From the NCBI RefSeq assembly GCF_022811665.1, contig NZ_CP094529.1, forward strand, positions 2,356,001-2,420,000: 64,000 nucleotides of DNA, read 5' to 3'. Position 1 is the first letter of the stretch. The number at the start of each line of letters is the position of its first letter. Of the stretch, positions 17,820 to 25,935 are shown piece by piece. Both the position numbers and the translations under genes were made by a program. This DNA comes from Chryseobacterium oryzae (lineage in GTDB: Bacteria > Bacteroidota > Bacteroidia > Flavobacteriales > Weeksellaceae). Below the pieces are notes generated by a model. The model did not search any database. It had not been told where the DNA came from and worked only from the letters and a program-made list of their open reading frames with translations.

Positions 17820-18515
17820 CTATGCCACAGAAACTCCAAAAAGATGTCCTATCAAAGCAGTAATTCCCATGGCAACAGTTCCCCAGAAACAGATTCTCAG
17901 AACGGCAATTCCGATTTTTGAACCACCGGTCCTTGCTGAAATCGCTCCTAAGATCATTAAAAACATAATGGAAAATCCATACTGGAAATAGACCATTTGT
18001 TTAAGCGGTGCCAAAAGCGAGACGGCAAAGGGAAGCAATGCTCCCAAACCAAATGAAGCAAATGATGCGAACGCAGCCTGCAAAGGTTTTGCCTGTGTGA
18101 TTTCATTAATTCCCAATTCATCGTGAGCGTGAGCTGCCAAAGCATCGTGATTCGTAAGTTCGGTCGCCACTTGCAAGGCAGTTTCTTTGCTTACACCTCT
18201 CCTTTCGTAGATTTTTGCAAGCTCTCTTAATTCTATTTCAGGCATTTCTTCAAGCTCACGTTTTTCTCTTAGCAAATCTGCTTTTTCTGTATCTTCCTGC
18301 GAACTTACTGATACATATTCTCCTGCGGCCATCGACATTGCACCGGCAATCATTCCGGCTAACGCTGCAAGGATTATCGTATTTCTATCCGGAGAAGCTG
18401 CCGCAACTCCAATAACAATACTTGTGGTAGACAACAAACCGTCATTCGCTCCTAAAACCGCTGCACGAAGCCATCCTACTCTATTAACATAATGTTTTTC
18501 TAATTGATGATGCAT
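17820..18515 (-). CDS. VIT1/CCC1-family iron/manganese transporter
   Basis: The start chosen is the ATG at 18515 (MHHQLEKHYVNRVGWLRA), giving 231 residues; a TTG 33 bases upstream is less likely. The family pattern is clear: GANDGLLSTTSIVIGVAAA in helix 1, AGMIAGAMSMAAGEYVSVSSQ in helix 2, a charged cytoplasmic segment rich in Glu (about 80-150; ELREL..IYERRGVSKETA) that binds metal in plant VIT1, and three more helices in the second half. These proteins move Fe2+ or Mn2+ out of the cytosol. It is transcribed leftward and is separated from the DUF3570 operon by a terminator. Confidence 0.92.
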   Translation of the reverse strand: MHHQLEKHYVNRVGWLRAAVLGANDGLLSTTSIVIGVAAASPDRNTIILAALAGMIAGAMSMAAGEYVSVSSQEDTEKADLLREKRELEEMPEIELRELAKIYERRGVSKETALQVATELTNHDALAAHAHDELGINEITQAKPLQAAFASFASFGLGALLPFAVSLLAPLKQMVYFQYGFSIMFLMILGAISARTGGSKIGIAVLRICFWGTVAMGITALIGHLFGVSVA

Positions 18516-18528
18516 AGGTTGTTGTTTT

Positions 18529-18565
18529 AAAAAAAAATGACTTGTCAAATAACATTCAACAAGTC
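18529..18565 (-). terminator. Intrinsic terminator of the ApbE/DUF3570 operon
   Basis: On the minus strand GACTTGT pairs with ACAAGTC (18559-18565 with 18539-18545) and is followed by a run of eight or more T. It lies just past the stop of the DUF3570 gene. Confidence 0.75.
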
Positions 18566-18577
18566 AAGTATTACAAT

Positions 18578-19747
18578 CTATTTGAATCTAAAATTTAACG
18601 AAATAATATCAGAAGTCATCCCGACAGATTTCGTGTAATGTCCGTATCTGATTTCCAGCATATTTAATCTTTCTACGCCAAACAGACCATTTTTAGGATT
18701 AAATCTAATTCCTGCACCGTAAAAATTACTGTTGAATTTAGACAAATCATAATTGCTCGTATAATAATCGTCGAAAGCCATATGTTGTTGGTAAGGTAAA
18801 AAATATTTCGCTGCAGTTTGCGAATAATACCTGTAAAAAGGTGTCACAGAAACAAAAGGCGAAATTTTAAAAGGCGTTTCCAGACTCACAGTGTTCGATT
18901 TCAATCCCCAATCGTCGGTGTAATACCTGTAATACGCTCTCAAAATCACTTTATCTCCAAGAAAATAATTCGCTCTCACACCAACCGGAAGTTTAAACCT
19001 TTTATCAGGCAATGTTTCCTGATGAACCGAATTATCATTAAAATATACCCTGTGAAATGGCAAACTTAAATAACCCGTCTGTTGAACGGCATCGGTAAGA
19101 AATTCCATCTGGAAATTCTGATTGATAATCTGTGAATACGCCAAAGACAGAGCATAGGTATTTCTTCCACTCGTTCCTTCATTTTGGGCAGTTCTGAGCT
19201 CGATGGGAGCAATCAACTTCACTTGGTCAAAATAGGCTTGGAATTTTGCGGTAAATTCTCCCATTTTGTTTGGTGTTTTTTTCGCAAAACCAATATTAGC
19301 GCTATAAGACTGATAATCATATTCTGTAGAAGCCGAAACTCCCGCCAAAAGTGTTGTTCCTTTGTTTTCGTTTTCACGGCTCCAGCTTAGTGCAGGATAG
19401 ATTCTAGTATCTGCGTGAGAAGCGGAAGAATTGGCTTTCAAATCAATCATATCCGAAGAAGCCGACGTGTAATGGTCTATCCCGACACTGAAACCAAACT
19501 TATTTTTCCTGTCTTTTTTATCATATTTTACCAGAGTAACATCGATAGCATTCGAGATGTCGTTGAGCTTTTCAGAACCCGTTCCTCCCGTTACCGCAGA
19601 ATTATTCCCGTCTTGCTTATAATAACTTGAAACCAAATTGGCTTCATCCAGCGTTAGTTTTTTCGGTTGTGTATTGCCTGTATTCTCCTGTGCTTTTGCA
19701 TTGAAAATTCCTAAAAGAGCAACAATACTTACTATAATTTTTTTCAT
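18578..19747 (-). CDS. DUF3570 outer-membrane beta-barrel protein
   Basis: This 389-residue protein has a signal peptide (MKKIIVSIVALLGIFNAKAQ) and then many alternating amphipathic strands ending in ISLNFRFK, as expected of an outer-membrane barrel. It matches what I know of DUF3570, including the N-terminal NSAVTGGTGSEKL segment (residues 49-61). It is the last gene of a four-gene run with a thioredoxin-like protein, ApbE and a DUF4266 lipoprotein. The TGGT at residues 53-56 faintly resembles the [ST]GA[TS] site where ApbE attaches FMN, so this protein is a possible flavin acceptor; that is a guess. No biochemical role is known to me. Confidence 0.85.
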   Translation of the reverse strand: MKKIIVSIVALLGIFNAKAQENTGNTQPKKLTLDEANLVSSYYKQDGNNSAVTGGTGSEKLNDISNAIDVTLVKYDKKDRKNKFGFSVGIDHYTSASSDMIDLKANSSASHADTRIYPALSWSRENENKGTTLLAGVSASTEYDYQSYSANIGFAKKTPNKMGEFTAKFQAYFDQVKLIAPIELRTAQNEGTSGRNTYALSLAYSQIINQNFQMEFLTDAVQQTGYLSLPFHRVYFNDNSVHQETLPDKRFKLPVGVRANYFLGDKVILRAYYRYYTDDWGLKSNTVSLETPFKISPFVSVTPFYRYYSQTAAKYFLPYQQHMAFDDYYTSNYDLSKFNSNFYGAGIRFNPKNGLFGVERLNMLEIRYGHYTKSVGMTSDIISLNFRFK

Positions 19748-19780
19748 TTTAAATCACAATTAAATTTTATTGCTACTATT

Positions 19781-20014
19781 TTAGTTGCAACCGCAACCAC
19801 CACCTACTTTTCCGGCATTGGCTCCTGAAGAACCTTCTCTGTACGACTGAAAACTGAGTTCTGTTTTTTCCACAGTTCTGTTCCCTAAAGCCATTTCGGC
19901 GTCGTTCAGTTTGTTTTTTTCGTATTCTTTTACGGTGGTGCAAGATTGCACTAAAGCAACGATTGCCAAAAAACACACCGTCATTTTTATTTTAGTTATA
20001 CTATTTCTTTTCAT
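19781..20014 (-). CDS. DUF4266 small lipoprotein with Cys-rich C-terminus
   Basis: This 77-residue protein carries a lipoprotein signal with the lipobox LVQSC (Cys25). The mature part has the VKEYEKNKLNDAEMAL segment and ends in GSSGANAGKVGGGCGCN, features of DUF4266. It overlaps the end of the apbE gene by 4 bp and lies 33 bp upstream of the DUF3570 gene, so the three are translated together. The Cys-Gly-Cys tail could bind metal or form a disulfide handled by the thioredoxin-like protein. SSGA at 62-65 recalls an ApbE flavinylation motif, but the next residue is Asn rather than Thr or Ser, so FMN attachment here is unlikely without a variant site. Confidence 0.85.
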   Translation of the reverse strand: MKRNSITKIKMTVCFLAIVALVQSCTTVKEYEKNKLNDAEMALGNRTVEKTELSFQSYREGSSGANAGKVGGGCGCN

Positions 20015-20937
20015 TTTAAATTGATGTTTTGAGATGAATAAATCTTATTATAATCATCGATAATGACGCATTCTAAATGGTTGATTTGATTCACCATATT
20101 CAGTGCGGCATCGATTCCCATAATACTTACCGGAGTTGCCATTGCATCAGCGATTTCTGCATTAGGACAGAAAATGGTGACACTTTTCACGCCCGAAACG
20201 GGCATTCCGGTTTTTGGATTGATGGTGTGAGAATATTTTTTTCCGTTGATGACTACGAATTTTTCATAATTTCCCGACGTTGCAACCGCCATATCTGTGA
20301 TGTTCATATAAGAAAATGGCTGTTTTGAGTTGTCCGGGTCTGCAATTCCGACTGTCCAAGGTTTTCCGTTGGCTTGATTTCCCCAAGTCGTCAAATCTCC
20401 GGAAGCATTTACAATACCGGAAACCACGCCTCTTTGCTGAAGAATTCTTTTCGCCATTTCTGCGGCATAGCCTTTCCCGATTCCGCCAAAACCAATGCGC
20501 ATCCCTTTTTCTTTGAGAAAAACGTTTTGATTGACTGAATATAGAATGATGTTTTGATAATTCACCAATTGCAGATGACTTTTTATCAATTCTGGGTTGG
20601 GAAGCTGCGTCATTTCACGGTCAAAATTCCAGAAACTTTTATCGATTCCTCCGTAGGAAATATCGAAATACCCATCGGTAATTTTGCTGATTCTGATGCT
20701 TCTTTCAATCAAATCAAAAATCTCAGCATCTACTTTTACAGGTTGTATCCCTGCATTTCGGTTGATGAGATTGGTTTGACTTTCTTCATTAAAAGTTGTT
20801 AACAGCCTTTCAATTCTGCGAATTTCTTCAATGGCAGCATCGATATGAAGGTTTGCCCAAGTTTCGTTGTCGTCAACAACGGTAATTTCAAAAGCGTTCC
20901 CCATCAGTTTTTGAGGTCTTTTGAATTCTCTCCACAT
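20011..20937 (-). CDS. apbE: FAD:protein FMN transferase (ApbE family)
   Basis: This 308-residue protein has the ApbE motifs: LMGNAFEITVV at the start, FGGIGKGYAAEMAKRIL near 154-170, VNASGDLTTWG, VATSGNYEKF near 219, the metal/flavin site SHTINPKTGMPV near 237, and AEIADAMATPVSIMG near 260. ApbE moves FMN from FAD to a Thr or Ser of an exported protein. No signal peptide is visible at the chosen start, which is odd for an enzyme that normally acts outside the cytoplasm. It lies 6 bp after the thioredoxin-like gene and overlaps the DUF4266 gene by 4 bp. Its acceptor is probably encoded next door. Confidence 0.93.
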   Translation of the reverse strand: MWREFKRPQKLMGNAFEITVVDDNETWANLHIDAAIEEIRRIERLLTTFNEESQTNLINRNAGIQPVKVDAEIFDLIERSIRISKITDGYFDISYGGIDKSFWNFDREMTQLPNPELIKSHLQLVNYQNIILYSVNQNVFLKEKGMRIGFGGIGKGYAAEMAKRILQQRGVVSGIVNASGDLTTWGNQANGKPWTVGIADPDNSKQPFSYMNITDMAVATSGNYEKFVVINGKKYSHTINPKTGMPVSGVKSVTIFCPNAEIADAMATPVSIMGIDAALNMVNQINHLECVIIDDYNKIYSSQNINLK

Positions 20938-20943
20938 ATTCGT

Positions 20944-21390
20944 CTAAGGTTTTTGGTTGTCTTTAATGTCTCTGATCTCTTTACTGAACGCTAAAGCATC
21001 GCCGGAAATAAGACCTTCCCAACTTTTCAGAATTTTACCTTCCGAGTTTAGCAAAATCGTGTAAGGAAAAATTCCTTTTTGATTGTATTGGTCGGCAAGA
21101 GAAGCATTTTCTTTCTTGAGTTCTGCCTTAAGCTGATTCTTTTTGTTTCTCGGAAAATCTGCATTGAGATAAACAATGACATTATCGGTTTCCAACTTCT
21201 TGAAGTCTTCGGTTTCGATAATATTTTTATGAAGTTTGATGCACGGAATACACCAATCTGAACCGGAAAAATTAAGCAGAATAAGTTCGTTTTTTTCTGC
21301 AGCGATTTTTTTTGCGTTTTCCCATCTGTTTTGAGCATTGAAAACGACTGAAAACACAACCAAAAACAGGGTTGAAAATATTGTCTTCAT
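20944..21390 (-). CDS. Periplasmic thioredoxin-fold protein
   Basis: This 148-residue protein has a signal peptide (MKTIFSTLFLVVFSVVFNA) and a thioredoxin fold with the active site SDWCIPCIKLHKNI (CxxC near residues 47-50) and a cis-proline loop at GIFPYTILL. It belongs to the thioredoxin_7 / DUF255-like group. It is the first gene of the run with ApbE, DUF4266 and DUF3570, and probably keeps cysteines of the DUF4266 tail or another partner reduced. No other function can be read from the sequence. Confidence 0.88.
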   Translation of the reverse strand: MKTIFSTLFLVVFSVVFNAQNRWENAKKIAAEKNELILLNFSGSDWCIPCIKLHKNIIETEDFKKLETDNVIVYLNADFPRNKKNQLKAELKKENASLADQYNQKGIFPYTILLNSEGKILKSWEGLISGDALAFSKEIRDIKDNQKP

Positions 21391-21460
21391 AATATTTTAA
21401 ATGAAATTTTTGTTTAACGGAGTACAGCTTTTAAAATTTAAAAAACTGTATTTATGAATG

Positions 21461-21850
21461 TTATGAAAACAGAATTCTAGGTGGTTCCCAAACTGAACTT
21501 TTAAAACCCTTCAGGCAAAAGTCTTCATCCTTAGATAAAATTTTAGGTGATTTCAGAAGGTTTAGAAAATCCTTTTTAAATTCAAACTCGAAATTTTGAT
21601 TAACTGTAAAAACCAAAACCAATGGTTGAGAATGCATCACAAAAGGAAGTTTCTGATCTTTCCCATAATCTCCATCTTTTGCAGGATGTTCGTAATGGGT
21701 TTTGAGAAAAGCCACCAAAGGCATTTCCGGATTGAGCGCTTTATGCTCAAAGTAATGCTCTACAAGTGTAGGAATTTTTAAAAGCTGATATAGTTCGGTT
21801 GTAGAAACCAAAAACAAAGTAAGCAAAACTATGGAAATCAACTTTTTCAC
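21461..21850 (-). CDS. Small secreted protein, paralogue of the protein at 22101-22463
   Basis: This 129-residue protein has an N-terminal hydrophobic signal (MKKLISIVLLTLFLVSTTEL). It shares with the divergent neighbour at 22101 the series LLKIPTLVEHY, FLKTHYEHP, DQKLPF, KDF and a final PPRIL. The mature part has several His and acidic residues. I do not recognise a named family. Because two copies flank the start of a metal efflux operon, a periplasmic role in metal response is plausible. It is leftward, 70 bp before the thioredoxin-like gene, so it might also be the promoter-proximal gene of that run. Confidence 0.7.
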   Translation of the reverse strand: MKKLISIVLLTLFLVSTTELYQLLKIPTLVEHYFEHKALNPEMPLVAFLKTHYEHPAKDGDYGKDQKLPFVMHSQPLVLVFTVNQNFEFEFKKDFLNLLKSPKILSKDEDFCLKGFKSSVWEPPRILFS

Positions 21851-22100
21851 TACTCAAATTTAAATAATTTTAAGTTAAGAACGATTTTAAATAATTTTAG
21901 ATTGTATAGAAATTATAAAAAACAAATGATTATTTCAACCATTCAACACATTTAAAATTTCCTCTATATACTCTATGAATTAAAATATTATCGACGAAAG
22001 CCAAACAACTCTGACTTCATCATAAAATGTGTCATTTTTGTTTTATAATTTATTAACTTAGAATTTCTCGAACAATTAAAAAACGACTATCTTTGCACCA
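21851..22100. promoter_or_regulatory. Divergent promoter region between two paralogues
   Basis: This 250-base AT-rich spacer must hold promoters for both the leftward and the rightward small secreted protein genes. On the plus strand TATCTTTG at 22088-22095 fits the Bacteroidota -7 consensus TAnnTTTG and lies only 5 bases before the ATG at 22101. No matching -33 box is clear. Confidence 0.4.
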
Positions 22101-22463
22101 ATGTTAAGATGGTTCTCCATACTATGTTTGATGATTTATGTACTTGCAACAACCAATGTAGCGGAAGTATTAAAAACACCTGTCTTAATAGAACATCTAA
22201 TGGATTATCAAGGAAGCTTTTCCGAGTTTTTGGTGGAACATTACGATAATCATCAACCCGATTCAGATTGGGATACAGACCAGAAGCTACCGTTTTTCAA
22301 TCCTCCGATTGTCCTGATGGTTTACGCAAAACTTCCGGAAACCACTTTTCACATAGAACAAATCAAGGAGATCATTATTTCTCAAAAACCAACTGTTTAT
22401 CAGGAAAAAGACTTTTCCAGCAGTTATCTTTCCCGTATTTTCCAGCCTCCTCGCTTTTGTTAA
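22101..22463 (+). CDS. Small secreted protein upstream of the metal efflux pump
   Basis: This 120-residue protein starts with a hydrophobic signal (MLRWFSILCLMIYVLATTNV) and carries the same landmarks as the product of 21461-21850: VLKTPVLIEHLM, FLVEHYDNH, DTDQKLPF, KDFSSSYLS and a final QPPRFC. The His/Asp-rich middle (EHYDNHQPDSDWDTD) could bind a metal ion. It is 82 bp upstream of the CzcA-like pump and runs in the same direction, so they may be co-transcribed. Function unknown; a metal chaperone or sensor for the efflux system is an inference from position. Confidence 0.75.
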   Translation: MLRWFSILCLMIYVLATTNVAEVLKTPVLIEHLMDYQGSFSEFLVEHYDNHQPDSDWDTDQKLPFFNPPIVLMVYAKLPETTFHIEQIKEIIISQKPTVYQEKDFSSSYLSRIFQPPRFC

Positions 22464-22545
22464 TTGATTTTTAATTTAAATATCAGTGTTTTAGGATTTC
22501 TTTCTAAAGCAGTTGATTTCTATTTAATTCAATTAATAAATTTTT

Positions 22546-25500
22546 ATGTTAAATAAAATTATTGAGTTTTCTGTAAAGAATAAACTCATTATTGTGCTGT
22601 TTACCATTGCGCTTATCCTTTTTGGAATTTATGAAACCACCAAACTTCCTATCGATGCACAACCTGATATTACGAGTACTCAGGTTCAGATTATTACTGT
22701 TGCGCCTTCTTACGGCGCTGCAGATATCGAACGTCTCGTAACTTTTCCTATCGAGCAGGCAACCAGTAACATCAGCGGAATTACCCAAATCCGCAGTTTT
22801 TCACGTTTTGGATTGTCGTTGATTACAATTGTTTTTGATGATGATACTGATGTGTATTGGGCTCGTCAACAAGTTCAGGAACGATTACAACTGGTTCAGG
22901 AAAATATTCCTGCAGGCATCGGAAAACCTGAATTAGGACCTATTTCATCCGGTTTGGGAGAAATTTTCCAATATGTTGTAAGACCTAAAAAAGGATACGA
23001 ACACGTTTATGACGAAACCGAACTCAGAACCATTCAGGATTGGGTGATTCGCCGACAGTTATTAGGCACGAAAGGCGTTGCCGATGTCAGCAGTTTTGGA
23101 GGTAAGTTAAAACAATACGAAATTGCCATTAATCCCAATCAATTACAGGCTTTTAACATCAATATCAATGATGTTTTTGATGCCTTGGAGAACAATAATC
23201 AAAATACTGGAGGCGCTTATATTGAGAAAAGAGAAACCGTCCTTTTTATCCGTAGTGAAGGACTTTTAGGAAGCACAGAAGACATCGGAAATATTCAGGT
23301 TTCGAGTACAAAAGAAGGAATTCCTGTTCATATTAAAGATGTAGCGAAGGTAAAAATAGGTTTCGCAACCCGTTACGGAGCAATGACTTACAACGACAAA
23401 GGCGAAGTTTCCGGAGCAATCGTAATGATGCTGAAAGATGAAAATGCCAATGAAGTCGTTGGAAATATTAAAGAAAAATTAGAAAAAATTCAGGAATCAT
23501 TACCGGAAGGTGTTGTGATTGAACCGTTTTTGGACAGAGCTAAAATGGTGAATAACACGATTAGTACGGTAAAAACCAACTTAATGGAAGGCGCATTAAT
23601 CGTCGTTTTCATTCTGGTTTTATTCCTCGGAAATTTCAGAGCGGGATTATTGGTCGCTTCCGTCATTCCTTTGGCGATGCTTTTTGCCATTATTATGATG
23701 AATATTTTCGGAGTTGGAGGAAATTTAATGAGTCTCGGAGCTTTAGATTTCGGATTGATTGTGGATGGTGCCGTGATTATTGTGGAAGCCGTTCTGCATC
23801 AATTAGCCCACAAAAAACATTTTGGAAAAGACAATATACTTTCAAAAGCTGAAATGGACGGTCAGGTTTCCAGTTCAGCAACAAAAATGGTCAACAGTGC
23901 GGTTTTCGGACAAATCATTATTTTAATTGTTTACTTACCAATTTTTACGCTTCAGGGAATTGAAGGAAAAATGTTCAAACCAATGGCACAAACCGTTGCT
24001 TTTGCGTTGATTGGAGCATTTTTATTATCATTAACCTACATTCCGATGATGAGTTCTTTGGTGTTGAGCCGAAAGAAAAAAACAAAAGACAATGTTTCTG
24101 ACAGAGTGATGGCGAAAATTGAAATCGGTCATCAGAAATTATTAATTAAAGCTTTAAAATTCAGAAAAACAATTATTGCAACAGTAATTATTTTGTTTGC
24201 AGGAGCGGTTTTCGTGCTTTCAAAAATGGGTGGAGAATTTATTCCGTCTTTGGAGGAAGGCGATTTTGCGGTTGAGATGAGAATTCTTCAGGGAAGTAAT
24301 ATCGAAGAAACAAAAAAAGCCACAACTAAAGCTTCGAAAATTTTATTAAAACAATTTCCGGAAGTTCAGAAAGTCGTGATGAAAATCGGAAGTGGAGAAA
24401 TTCCGACCGACCCAATGCCGATGGATGGTGGCGATATGATTGTCGTTTTAAAACCTAAAAAAGAATGGACTTCCGCACACTCATTTCCTGAACTTTCAGA
24501 TAAAATGAATGAAGCATTACAAGTCATTCCAGGACTTACTGCAAGTTTTCAGTTTCCGGTTCAGATGCGTTTCAATGAACTGATGACGGGAGCAAAACAG
24601 GATGTGGTCTGTAAAATTTATGGCGAAGATTTGGACAGTTTGGCGACTTACGCTAAAAAGTTAGGAGGAATTATTTCAACAGTCAATAGCGCTCAGGATT
24701 TGTATTTAGAACCTGTCGTCGGAGCTCCGCAAGTTGTGATTGATTATAATCGCGCCGAACTTTCACGCTACAATATTTCCGTTGCAGAAATTAACAGAGT
24801 TATCAATATGGCTTTTGCAGGTCAAACTGCAGGTGCTCTGTATGAAGGCGAAAGGAAATTCGATGTGGTCGTAAGAATGGATCAAGAGCACAAAAAAGAC
24901 ATTTCAAGCATTCAAAATCTGTTGGTTCCAACGCCTAATGGGGAACAAATTCCGTTGTCGCAACTGGCAAAAGTGGAATTAAGAGAAAGTCCAAATCAGA
25001 TTCAGAGAGAAAATACCAAACGTAGAATTGTGATTGGGTTTAATGTTCGTGGAAGAGACGTTCAGAGTATTGTGGAAGAGCTTCAGCAGAAAGTTAACAA
25101 AGATTTGAAGTTATCTGCAGGTTACACGATTTCTTATGGCGGTGCTTTTGAAAATTTAAATCAAGCCAAAGCAAGATTAGGAATTGCCGTTCCGATTTCT
25201 TTGGTAATGATTTTCTTATTGCTGTTCTTCGCTTTCGGTTCTGTAAAACATAGTTTGCTGATTTACACTGCAATTCCGTTGTCCGCAATTGGTGGGATTT
25301 ACTTTTTAGCATTAAGAGGAATGCCTTTCAGTATCAGTGCGGGAGTTGGATTTATTGCTCTTTTTGGAGTAGCAGTTTTAAACGGAATTGTTTTGATTTC
25401 AGAATTCAACAGATTGAAAAAAGATGGAGTAACCAACTTAAGCCGAATTGTTTTGATGGGAACAAGAATCCGTCTTCGTCCGGTTCTGATGACGGCTTTC

Positions 25501-25698
25501 GTGGCTTCTTTAGGATTTTTACCAATGGCAATCAGCAACGGAGCTGGTGCAGAAGTGCAACGACCTTTGGCAACCGTGGTTATCGGAGGCTTGATGTTGG
25601 CAACACTTTTAACCTTGTTCGTTTTGCCGATTCTTTATGTCTTATTTGAACGAATCAGTAAAAAGAAAAAGTTTAATAAGATTAAAGAAAACAGTTAA
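22546..25698 (+). CDS. czcA: CzcA-type heavy-metal efflux RND pump
   Basis: This 1050-residue inner-membrane protein has the RND plan of twelve helices and two large periplasmic loops. The helix-4 motif is LDFGLIVDGAVIIVE, with Asp401, Asp407 and Glu414. The equivalent residues in Cupriavidus CzcA (Asp402, Asp408, Glu415) are needed for transport, and this Asp-containing form marks pumps for divalent cations rather than Cu/Ag-type CusA, which has a different motif. Cobalt, zinc, cadmium or nickel are therefore likely substrates. The TolC-like and adaptor genes follow at 25936 and 27152, completing a tripartite system. Confidence 0.93.
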   Translation: MLNKIIEFSVKNKLIIVLFTIALILFGIYETTKLPIDAQPDITSTQVQIITVAPSYGAADIERLVTFPIEQATSNISGITQIRSFSRFGLSLITIVFDDDTDVYWARQQVQERLQLVQENIPAGIGKPELGPISSGLGEIFQYVVRPKKGYEHVYDETELRTIQDWVIRRQLLGTKGVADVSSFGGKLKQYEIAINPNQLQAFNININDVFDALENNNQNTGGAYIEKRETVLFIRSEGLLGSTEDIGNIQVSSTKEGIPVHIKDVAKVKIGFATRYGAMTYNDKGEVSGAIVMMLKDENANEVVGNIKEKLEKIQESLPEGVVIEPFLDRAKMVNNTISTVKTNLMEGALIVVFILVLFLGNFRAGLLVASVIPLAMLFAIIMMNIFGVGGNLMSLGALDFGLIVDGAVIIVEAVLHQLAHKKHFGKDNILSKAEMDGQVSSSATKMVNSAVFGQIIILIVYLPIFTLQGIEGKMFKPMAQTVAFALIGAFLLSLTYIPMMSSLVLSRKKKTKDNVSDRVMAKIEIGHQKLLIKALKFRKTIIATVIILFAGAVFVLSKMGGEFIPSLEEGDFAVEMRILQGSNIEETKKATTKASKILLKQFPEVQKVVMKIGSGEIPTDPMPMDGGDMIVVLKPKKEWTSAHSFPELSDKMNEALQVIPGLTASFQFPVQMRFNELMTGAKQDVVCKIYGEDLDSLATYAKKLGGIISTVNSAQDLYLEPVVGAPQVVIDYNRAELSRYNISVAEINRVINMAFAGQTAGALYEGERKFDVVVRMDQEHKKDISSIQNLLVPTPNGEQIPLSQLAKVELRESPNQIQRENTKRRIVIGFNVRGRDVQSIVEELQQKVNKDLKLSAGYTISYGGAFENLNQAKARLGIAVPISLVMIFLLLFFAFGSVKHSLLIYTAIPLSAIGGIYFLALRGMPFSISAGVGFIALFGVAVLNGIVLISEFNRLKKDGVTNLSRIVLMGTRIRLRPVLMTAFVASLGFLPMAISNGAGAEVQRPLATVVIGGLMLATLLTLFVLPILYVLFERISKKKKFNKIKENS

Positions 25699-25935
25699 AA
25701 ATATCTGGGTAAAATAACTTAGAATTTATCCTTGTTTTCCTCAATAAATGAAGTGGCATTGTTTATCTTAAAAAAGAATCCAATACATAATCTTTGTTTG
25801 ACCTTGCGATAATTTAAAGGCAAAGAAATACAAAGTTTTCTTAAAAATGAAACTTTATAATTAAGATATACAAAGGCGTTTCACTTAAAATAGAAAGACA
25901 AGTTTTAGATAGAAAAAGTCTTTAAAATAAATACA

